Source of the DNA: Opitutales bacterium
GTDB taxonomy: Bacteria; Verrucomicrobiota; Verrucomicrobiia; Opitutales; UBA2987
Direction of reading: 5' to 3'
DNA: 5,105 nt
NCBI GenBank assembly: GCA_021772555.1
Contig: JAJFLT010000441.1
Coordinates: 1 to 5,105, forward strand
Below, piece by piece: positions 1-5,105 of this stretch. The stretch's first letter is position 1; every line of letters begins with the position of its first letter. The notes under the pieces were generated by a model. That model had not been told where the DNA came from. It ran no database searches and saw only the letters and a list, made by a program, of their open reading frames with translations. The position numbers and the translations under genes are program-made.

Positions 1-2
1 AC

Positions 3-1169
3 ACCAGGCATCCCAAAATCAATCTACGATTTGTGGCATTGGGTGGGCCGTTGTACGAATCCGGTGATTTGCGAGGCATAACCGGCCTGTTAGCGACCCT
101 ATTGGCCCGCGATACGGAAACGAGAAGCGCTACCGAAGTGGCCGAGTTGATTGAAAGTGTCGGCGGAAGCTTTAATGAGTTCGCCGGTAATAATTCCTTC
201 GGGTTTTGCCTCGAAACCATGTCGACCGATGCGGATATTCTCCTCGACCTGTTTGCCCAGGCTCTGCTCGCCCCGAAATTTCAAAGAAAAACCTTTGAAC
301 GTGAAAGAGAGGGGCAAATTGCCTCTGTCAAAGAGTCCTTGGATGACATCGTCAGTTTCGGTAACACCAAGCTGAGGAAGCGTTTTTTTGGAGAGCATCC
401 TTTCAGCATCGACGCCTATGGCACGGTCGAAACGCTCGGGGCCATTGAACTGCCCCATATCGAAGAATTGCGTAGCCGCCTGATATTGGGTTCCAATGTC
501 ATTGTCAGCGTGGCCGGTGATTTTCAAACCGATCAATTGCTGCCGGCTTTGATCGAAGCACTGGAAAAGCTCCCCTCCGAATCTTTTGCGCGATCCCACA
601 CGCGGTTTTCGAAACCCGAAACGGCGGATTGTTTTGAGGAAAACTTGCCCCGTCAGCAAGCGGTTGTCTTTCAAGCCTATCCGGATTGCGGAGTGATCGG
701 TGGAGATTATTTTGCGGGTGAATTGTTAACCGAGATATTCAACGATATGTCGGGGCGGTTGTTCACTCGCGTGCGGGAAGAGCGCAGCATGGCCTATTTC
801 GTCGGCGCCAGTCGTTTGGCCGGCATCGATATGGGCATGTTTTATTTGTGCGCCGGAACCCAGCCTGATCTTGATGGGGAAATTTCTTTGGAATTCGAGG
901 CCGAGATTTTCCGGGTAGCCGAAGGAAAGGTGTCGATGGATGAATTGACCCGCTGCCAGACTCGCCTTAAAGCGGCCAAACGCCTGGGAATGCAAACCAT
1001 CGGTGCCAGGGCCATGCAGGCGGCTTTAAATGCACTATACGGGCTTCCCATTAATGATTGGAAAAATTACGACGAGCGCATCGACAGCCTTACAATCGGG
1101 GATTTACAAAACTTTACCGGTAAATGGCTAACCGCAGATAAAAGAGTATGCTTGACCGTCAAGCCTTGA
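3..1169 (+). CDS. M16-family peptidase, C-terminal (non-catalytic) repeat, 5'-truncated by the window
   Basis: The frame is open from the window edge to TGA at 1167-1169, giving 388 visible residues. A GTG at nt 33 is possible but unlikely as the start, because residues before it (PKINLRFVALGGPLYE) already match the first strand of an M16 domain. The visible part is one M16 repeat: an N-terminal lobe (about residues 1-170, with IESVGGSFNEF and KTFERERE) and a C-terminal lobe with LFTRVREERSMAYFVGA (about 253-269), the usual M16 segment with its Arg/Tyr pair (R261 and Y265 by my count). Where active M16 enzymes have HxxEH, this protein reads GLLAT (residues 28-32, nt 84-98), so all three zinc/catalytic residues are missing. 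Known M16 enzymes pair an active HxxEH half with an inactive half that holds substrate; this is probably the inactive half of a longer two-repeat protein or of a heterodimer. The active half would lie upstream, outside the window. Cellular location cannot be judged because the N-terminus is missing. Confidence 0.9.
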   Translation, partial: TRHPKINLRFVALGGPLYESGDLRGITGLLATLLARDTETRSATEVAELIESVGGSFNEFAGNNSFGFCLETMSTDADILLDLFAQALLAPKFQRKTFEREREGQIASVKESLDDIVSFGNTKLRKRFFGEHPFSIDAYGTVETLGAIELPHIEELRSRLILGSNVIVSVAGDFQTDQLLPALIEALEKLPSESFARSHTRFSKPETADCFEENLPRQQAVVFQAYPDCGVIGGDYFAGELLTEIFNDMSGRLFTRVREERSMAYFVGASRLAGIDMGMFYLCAGTQPDLDGEISLEFEAEIFRVAEGKVSMDELTRCQTRLKAAKRLGMQTIGARAMQAALNALYGLPINDWKNYDERIDSLTIGDLQNFTGKWLTADKRVCLTVKP

Positions 1170-1235
1170 ACTAAAATTTGGGCTGAATAAGTATTGCGGT
1201 TGCAGTCGCGATTGATGGCGGTGTAAAAATGCACT
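1170..1235. other. Short intergenic spacer before the pseudopilin gene
   Basis: These 66 bases separate the M16 stop from the GTG start of the next gene. I see no hairpin followed by a T-run, so no terminator for the M16 gene is evident. There is no convincing -35/-10 pair: TTGAAC at 1166-1171 is followed 16 bases later only by a poor TAAGTA. No AGGAGG-like site lies at normal distance from the GTG; GGCGG at 1217-1221 is about 14 bases upstream. An 11-bp near-palindrome (TGCAC-T-GTGCA, 1230-1240) straddles the GTG. Read-through transcription from the M16 gene is possible but not shown. Confidence 0.5.
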
Positions 1236-4094
1236 GTGCACCGACGTAGTTTGACAGCTGCAAGTTCCAATGAGTCTGTCCGAAAGCGAGGTAAAAAAGG
1301 ATTTGCCCTTGTCCTCGCTCTCGGGTTGACCTCCTTTTTACTTCTTCTTTTGTTGGCCTTGACAACCTTGAGCCGATTGGGGATAGAAATTAATGAGGCT
1401 CACGCGCACCGCCTGCAAGCCCGCCAAAATGCGTTACTTGGTTTGCATATCGCCTTGGGCGAGTTGCAAAAGCTGGCGGGACCGGACCGGCGTGTGACGG
1501 CCAGGGCGGATATTCTGGGCGAAAACCTGGAGAATCCCTATTGGACAGGCGTTTGGTCAACGGAGGAAATCAATCAGGAACCAGCATGGTTGGTTTCGGG
1601 TATCGACGCGGATCCCGTAGTCAATCGTACGGGGATTAAATTAGCGAAAAGTGCAACCGGAAATAAGAAAGTCACGGTCGTGTCCGTTCCTATTTTGCGA
1701 GGTGATTCACCGGACGGTTTGTCGCTTCCATCTTCAAGCGGCTTGGGTCATTATGCCTATTGGATAAGCGATGAAGGAGTAAAATCAAGTTTGGCCAAAA
1801 CAGACCGCGTTAAGGAACTGAGCGAGGAAAGCTACAATGAACAATACCGGAAGCATTTGCGACAACTCAGCCCGGTTCGTCATCGCCGCGAAGTGTTTTT
1901 CACTACTTTGGTGAATGAAGACGCGGAGGGGATCCGTGAAGGTTTGCTCAAGACAACCGACTATGGTCAAATAGCGAACGTGCCGGGCTTCTCCGGCGAT
2001 GAATTGAAGGGTGCGTTTTTCGGTGCTACCCATCTTTCCTTTGGAGTCCTCAGCAACGCCGCCGATGGCGGTCTGAAAAGAGATTTGAGCGCCAGTGATA
2101 TCCATGATTCCGAATTTCCTTTTCTGGCATCTCTGAAAAGAGCTTCCGAACAGCGTATTAACCAAGAAGGGTTTGTCGAGTATCCTGGGGGTGGACAGCC
2201 TGCCACTGAAAATTCAGGTGATTACCTTAATGCGCCTTCGCCGTTGATTACGGAATTCGCTCTTTTTGCCGGTATCTTCAAAAATAGTCTTGAAAGCGAT
2301 TTTTTTCGACTCGAATTTGGCTGTTGGTTAGAGTTGTGGAATCCCTACTCCTTTCCTATGTCATTCGATCTGGAAACGGAAAATGATCTTGTTATAAAAA
2401 TTAGCGGCTTGCCCGTTATCCAGGTCGATTGGGAGGCCAATCGCGGCCAAAATAATAACCGGATAGGATCGTTCTCCATAGACTTGAACGCTTTTCAGGA
2501 CGAGTTCGTTGTGAATTTTGGAATACCGTTAGCTGAAGGAGAAGTCAAAACACGCATTGCCAGAGCAAACCATGTGCTTGAACAATCACTACCTTCCGGA
2601 ACAGTCAATAATCCAGCCAAAAACCTTGTTACCATTTCGGCGCCGGCAAGTATTCTTACGATTCAATATTTTAACGCTTCCGGACAATTGTTGAGAGAGG
2701 TTAAGGGCCTTCGTTATGAAGCTTTCAACACGCCTGTATACGGTCTAAGTAGGAATGCATCCCCTTCGAGAACGAATCCGAAACATTTTCAACACGCGTT
2801 TCACTACAAACTATTGGATAACCCATTTTCATTGGTCGAGGGGCAAAAATCAGATATGGAAAAATGGCTTTCCGATCTCGATTTTCGCTCTTCTCTTTTG
2901 AACCCGGGAAATAATCTTTTACACGCCTCACTAATTGGACTAACGGTAGATCCCGCGGCCTTGCACTTCGTGGTCTTCTTCGATGATACCGATTTGCTGG
3001 ATGACGGAAGTGGAAATTATTTCAGAATTTTTGATTTTCCCGCCATAGACCCGGTTTCGGTTGGGTCGCTACAGCATTTGCAGGTATTGCAAGATCGTCC
3101 ATTCAGCATAGGGAATCCATGGGGTGACTCTCATAACGCTGTCTTCGATCGTTATTTCTTTTCCACAGTCCCAACAGAAGATGCAACCTGGAATCCGTTG
3201 GAGCGCCTTTCCAATAGTTTTGTAAAAGTACATGACTATTCTGACAATACGACATTAGAAGAAAAACTTAAGGGACAATTTTCATCTCGAAACTTATTGG
3301 TGGAAGGAGCTTTCAATATGAATTCCACTTCCGTTGAGGCATGGCAGGCAATTCTCTCAGGAATTCATCTTGAGAACTGGACCTATCGTTTTGATGATTT
3401 TTCTTTTACCGAACCGCTCCCACCCATTACAAGGCCGAGTGTAAAAAATGGTTTCTTTCGGCTATCTCATGGCGCCGATCGCCAATTTTCACATCCGTTT
3501 GAAGAATATCCACAATATCCCGAAATAAGGCCACAAGAGAAAAAGGATTGGTATAAGCGTCCGCAGCAAGATTGGAAAAATGCCTATCGTTCCGGCATGC
3601 GCGAATTAACCGCCAAGGAGGTTAAGGATATGGCGGAAGAAATAGTTCGTCTACTACGGGAAAAAGCGAACCCTTTTATTTCTATGGAGCAATTCGTTAA
3701 TTCCGCGTTGTTGCAAAGGTCCATAAACGCCACGACCATCAACACTGTCGATGGTTCTAACTACGATTCCACTCTTAGCGCTAATAGCATTCCATTCAAC
3801 GCACCTTCATTTCTTACTCAGGCTGATATTCTATCCAGCGTAGCGCCGTTTGTTCAATTACGTTCGGACACTTTTTTAATTCGCGCTTATGGCGATGTTT
3901 ATAATCCCATCATTCAACAAACGCAAGGTAGGGCGTGGTGCGAGGCTCTTGTGCAAAGGGTTCCAGAGCCGGTTGAGTTTCGCGATAGAACGAATACCGA
4001 TTTAGTGGCAGAAGATTATAATAATCCCCCCGGCAAATTCGGTCGGCGTTTCAAAATAGTTCATTTCCGATGGTTAGATTCCGAAGATATTTAA
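1236..4094 (+). CDS. Giant GspK-like pseudopilin, Verrucomicrobia-type (Verru_Chthon cassette protein A-like)
   Basis: The gene encodes 952 residues. A basic leader (RKRGKKG, 16-22) is followed by a hydrophobic helix (23-45, FALVLALGLTSFLLL...), the shape of a class III prepilin signal with cleavage expected at G22/F23. Position +5 is Leu instead of the Glu of major pilins, as in the tip pseudopilin GspK. A helical neck follows (RQNALLGLHIALGELQK, about 63-79). The large exported part carries motifs I know from a Verrucomicrobia-specific family: LELWNPY (365-371), IGNPWGD...FDRYFFS (625-643), GAFNMNSTSVEAW (691-703), RELT...EEIVRLL...FVN (789-822), FLTQADIL (859-866), SDTFLIRAYG (877-886), AWCEALVQR (900-908) and GRRFKIVHFRWL (936-947). 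Likely role, inferred: large minor pseudopilin of a type II secretion/type IV pilus-like machine, anchored in the inner membrane with its bulk outside. An in-frame stop at 1224-1226 limits the start to GTG 1236 or TTG 1251; neither has a clear ribosome-binding site. Assignment to TIGR02600 specifically is tentative. Confidence 0.88.
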   Translation: MHRRSLTAASSNESVRKRGKKGFALVLALGLTSFLLLLLLALTTLSRLGIEINEAHAHRLQARQNALLGLHIALGELQKLAGPDRRVTARADILGENLENPYWTGVWSTEEINQEPAWLVSGIDADPVVNRTGIKLAKSATGNKKVTVVSVPILRGDSPDGLSLPSSSGLGHYAYWISDEGVKSSLAKTDRVKELSEESYNEQYRKHLRQLSPVRHRREVFFTTLVNEDAEGIREGLLKTTDYGQIANVPGFSGDELKGAFFGATHLSFGVLSNAADGGLKRDLSASDIHDSEFPFLASLKRASEQRINQEGFVEYPGGGQPATENSGDYLNAPSPLITEFALFAGIFKNSLESDFFRLEFGCWLELWNPYSFPMSFDLETENDLVIKISGLPVIQVDWEANRGQNNNRIGSFSIDLNAFQDEFVVNFGIPLAEGEVKTRIARANHVLEQSLPSGTVNNPAKNLVTISAPASILTIQYFNASGQLLREVKGLRYEAFNTPVYGLSRNASPSRTNPKHFQHAFHYKLLDNPFSLVEGQKSDMEKWLSDLDFRSSLLNPGNNLLHASLIGLTVDPAALHFVVFFDDTDLLDDGSGNYFRIFDFPAIDPVSVGSLQHLQVLQDRPFSIGNPWGDSHNAVFDRYFFSTVPTEDATWNPLERLSNSFVKVHDYSDNTTLEEKLKGQFSSRNLLVEGAFNMNSTSVEAWQAILSGIHLENWTYRFDDFSFTEPLPPITRPSVKNGFFRLSHGADRQFSHPFEEYPQYPEIRPQEKKDWYKRPQQDWKNAYRSGMRELTAKEVKDMAEEIVRLLREKANPFISMEQFVNSALLQRSINATTINTVDGSNYDSTLSANSIPFNAPSFLTQADILSSVAPFVQLRSDTFLIRAYGDVYNPIIQQTQGRAWCEALVQRVPEPVEFRDRTNTDLVAEDYNNPPGKFGRRFKIVHFRWLDSEDI
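1301..1370 (+). other. Prepilin-like cleavage site and N-terminal membrane helix
   Basis: Within the pseudopilin, these bases encode the Gly-Phe junction (residues 22-23) and the leucine-rich helix to about residue 45. The leader before the Gly is basic and about 22 residues long if GTG 1236 is the start, or 17 if TTG 1251 is. Processing by a PilD/GspO-type peptidase is inferred from this pattern; no peptidase gene is in the window. Confidence 0.7.
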
Positions 4095-4825
4095 TTGCAA
4101 CCGGATTAGTTCTGCTATTAGTTTGGCCATTGTGCCACGCCTCGTCATTGGCAAACGGAGCGGGGGAGGAAACTACGCTGGTCTTTAGAGTATTTTTTAT
4201 CGGTGCGGTCAATCCAGTTGGGCTAAAGGTCGAATCAATGCCGGGTGAAGTAGTTTCAATAGAATTTCAAAACTACCGGCGGTCTAACTCTTATGGATAC
4301 AATGGGAATCAACCGGTGGTTTTTTTTCGTGAATTTGTTCAAGCTGACAATACAGTTAACCGACTTCCGGCGGCAACCGTTCATTTATCCAACAGTGAGT
4401 GTGAACAACTGATTATTTTTGTGCCCGTAGATAATAAAAAAGAGTCGGTTTCCGAATTCCAACTATTTTCACTTGATGACAGTCTTGCATTCTTTCCTTT
4501 AGAAACCCTGATTGTATTCAACGCTACAACCAATAAGCTAATTGGCAGGATTGGAAAAGAGAATTACGTTTTTTCTCAAGGATTTTCCAAAGTGTTTCCA
4601 ATGCGAGAATTTTATGATACGGAAGAAGAACTGTTTATGATGCCGGTCGGCTTCGCCGCCGAATACGAAGAAGGTTCCGAATTGGTATTTACCAACACTT
4701 TCGAATTCCATCCCGGCAACCGGATAGTTCTAATCCTCAGCCCTCCCGCCCGCCCCGGCTCGCATCGACTAAAAGTCAACAAGCTCATCGACGCGCCTCC
4801 AGCATTTTTCCAAATTGAAGAATAG
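4070..4825 (+). CDS. Secreted protein of unknown function, coupled to the pseudopilin gene
   Basis: The gene encodes 251 residues. A basic start (VRFRR), hydrophobic core (about 8-21) and CHA/SS junction form a Sec signal peptide, with cleavage most likely after A24. C22 is not in a proper lipobox, since the residue before it is Leu, so a lipoprotein is unlikely. The mature part alternates short hydrophobic strands and turns (TLVFRVFFIG, VVFFREF, CEQLIIFVPV, LETLIVFNATT, NRIVLILSP), suggesting a beta-rich fold, with no catalytic motif that I recognise. From memory, the pattern FRVF...PxxFFRE...LLxF...DDSxxxFP...xFNxT resembles uncharacterised exported proteins found next to pseudopilin-like genes in Opitutia; this needs a search. 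The ATG lies 25 bp inside the pseudopilin gene in another frame. No Shine-Dalgarno is visible, so translation probably depends on coupling. That start preserves an intact signal peptide, which supports it. A T8 run at 4320-4327 encodes part of VVFFR. Confidence 0.85.
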   Translation: MVRFRRYLIATGLVLLLVWPLCHASSLANGAGEETTLVFRVFFIGAVNPVGLKVESMPGEVVSIEFQNYRRSNSYGYNGNQPVVFFREFVQADNTVNRLPAATVHLSNSECEQLIIFVPVDNKKESVSEFQLFSLDDSLAFFPLETLIVFNATTNKLIGRIGKENYVFSQGFSKVFPMREFYDTEEELFMMPVGFAAEYEEGSELVFTNTFEFHPGNRIVLILSPPARPGSHRLKVNKLIDAPPAFFQIEE

Positions 4826-4847
4826 CACACAATCTAGAGGCATTCCC

Positions 4848-4922
4848 ATGACCGGAAATTCAAGCTATCAATCGATTACCGGTCTAAATCCTTTTAGTGG
4901 AAATACCTACCGCTGGATGTAG
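4848..4922 (+). CDS. Possible 24-residue peptide, or the start of a decayed copy of the upstream secreted-protein gene
   Basis: ATG at 4848 is preceded by AGAGG (4836-4840) at a 7-base spacing, a better ribosome-binding site than any of the larger genes here has. The ORF encodes 24 residues (MTGNSSYQSITGLNPF then SGNTYRWM) and ends at TAG 4920-4922. It has no hydrophobic segment or known motif. If the TAG is ignored, the frame stays open to TAG 4998-5000, and the residues around and after the amber stop resemble residues 69-87 of the secreted protein just upstream. It may be a true small gene, a pseudogene remnant, or chance. I cannot decide from sequence alone. Confidence 0.25.
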   Translation: MTGNSSYQSITGLNPFSGNTYRWM

Positions 4923-4924
4923 GT
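4905..4924 (+). repeat. Hairpin overlapping the end of the 24-codon ORF
   Basis: ACCTAC (4905-4910) and GTAGGT (4919-4924) are perfect 6-bp complementary arms around an 8-base loop. The sequence after the stem is TTATGG, not a T-run, so this is not a terminator on its own. It could be a weak RNA stem upstream of the terminator-like hairpin, or chance. Confidence 0.3.
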
Positions 4925-4934
4925 TTATGGTGAT

Positions 4935-4961
4935 AATCCCGGTTGGGTATTGGTTTTTTTT
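4935..4961 (+). terminator. Probable Rho-independent terminator of the pseudopilin/secreted-protein unit
   Basis: AATCCC (4935-4940), loop GGTT and GGGTATT (4945-4951) pair as a six-base-pair stem with one bulged T (4948). After two G's comes a run of eight T's (4954-4961). The stem is short and half AT, so it is weaker than a textbook terminator. However, its position, 110 bp past the last clear stop codon with a strong T-tract, fits the end of the transcript from the two upstream genes. Confidence 0.5.
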
Positions 4962-5035
4962 CGGACAATACACCGGAGAGTCGTTTTTTTAAAAGGTTAG
5001 TTAAATGGTGGAATTTTTTGGTTGAATTTTGTGAG

Positions 5036-5055
5036 TTTTGAAAATTTTTTCAAAA
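5036..5055. repeat. AT-rich inverted repeat, possible regulatory site
   Basis: TTTTGAAAA (5036-5044) and TTTTCAAAA (5047-5055) are perfect 9-bp arms around a TT centre. With only one G-C pair per arm and a two-base centre it is unlikely to act as an RNA terminator. As a DNA palindrome it could be an operator or curved-DNA element upstream of a gene beyond the window. The TTGAAA inside it resembles a -35 box, but the matching -10 region (AATAAA at 5061-5066) is weak. AT-rich sequence produces such repeats by chance fairly often. Confidence 0.3.
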
Positions 5056-5105
5056 ATAAAAATAAACATTGCCGAGTTAGCAAATTTAGGTAAAACGGGT
5101 TTTTT

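Larger units (their letters stand above)
4826..5105. other. AT-rich 3' tail without a confident gene
   Basis: No ORF of ordinary gene length begins here on either strand. The region contains a 24-codon ORF (4848-4922), a hairpin overlapping its stop, a terminator-like hairpin with a T8 run, a second T7 run (4984-4990) without a good stem, and a 20-bp AT-only inverted repeat. The last line is very AT-rich (15 G+C in 60 bases at 5041-5100), typical of an intergenic or promoter region ahead of a gene beyond the window. No tRNA, IS end or attachment-site duplication was recognised. Confidence 0.6.

Noticed and set aside
99..674. 191-codon open frame on the minus strand under the M16 gene
   Set aside because: It lies wholly within a clear M16 coding region, and its translation shows no recognisable domain, so it is a shadow frame.
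1151..1174. Alternating CTTGA/TCAAG inverted repeats at the end of the M16 gene
   Set aside because: Stems are 5-6 bp with 1-3 base loops, mostly within coding sequence, and no T-run follows, so this is not a terminator.
1152..1193. Promoter candidates before the pseudopilin gene (TTGACC 1152-1157 with TAAAAT 1172-1177; TTGAAC 1166-1171 with TAAGTA 1188-1193)
   Set aside because: The first pair has a 14-base spacer, too short for a sigma-70 promoter; the second has a poor -10 element.
1785..2165. 126-codon minus-strand frame inside the pseudopilin gene
   Set aside because: It is antisense to a well-supported coding region with family motifs, and its product has no signal or domain that I recognise.
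4124..4144. Lipoprotein signal at C22 of the secreted protein
   Set aside because: The residues before the Cys are W-P-L, which do not fit a lipobox (Leu at -1 is not accepted); ordinary signal-peptidase I cleavage after A24 fits better.
4962..4990. Second terminator using the T7 run at 4984-4990
   Set aside because: Only a 3-bp stem (CGG...CCG) could be drawn upstream of it, so no stable hairpin supports it.
5069..5096. Promoter TTGCCG (5069-5074) with TAAAAC (5091-5096)
   Set aside because: Both boxes are weak and the downstream gene is not visible, so the call cannot be supported.

Overview
The window looks like part of a chromosome from the bacterial phylum Verrucomicrobiota, most likely the Opitutia (Opitutales/Puniceicoccales-like). 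The main reason is the 952-residue central protein. It has a prepilin-like N-terminus and a series of motifs (ELWNPY, IGNxW...FDRYFFS, GAFNMNSTSVEAW, RELT...FVN, RSDTFLIRAYG, AWCEALVQRVPE, GRRFKIVHFRWL) that I recognise from memory as a Verrucomicrobia-specific family of giant pseudopilin-like proteins. No database search was possible, so the taxon is an inference.

Layout, all on the + strand: (1) nt 3-1169, the 3' part of a gene cut by the window edge, encoding an M16 (pitrilysin/insulinase) peptidase repeat. Its HxxEH zinc site is replaced by GLLAT, so this repeat should be the non-catalytic half. (2) A 66-bp spacer without a clear promoter or Shine-Dalgarno site. (3) nt 1236-4094, the giant GspK-like pseudopilin. 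(4) nt 4070-4825, a small secreted protein of unknown function whose start overlaps the end of gene 3 by 25 bp, so the two are probably co-translated. (5) nt 4826-5105, an AT-rich tail holding a 24-codon ORF with a good ribosome-binding site, two hairpins (one resembling a Rho-independent terminator with a T8 run), and an AT-only palindrome.

The two downstream genes form an apparent unit: an inner-membrane-anchored, GspK-like large pseudopilin and an exported partner, plausibly acting at or outside the inner membrane in a type II secretion- or type IV pilus-like apparatus. The M16 gene is probably an unrelated upstream neighbour. No mobile element, CRISPR array, tRNA or rRNA was seen.

The most unexpected signal is in the tail. 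The reading frame of the 24-codon ORF, continued through its amber stop, gives a 19-codon ungapped match to residues 69-87 of the secreted protein (9/19 residues, 32/57 bases by hand count). This could be a remnant of a second, decayed copy of that gene.
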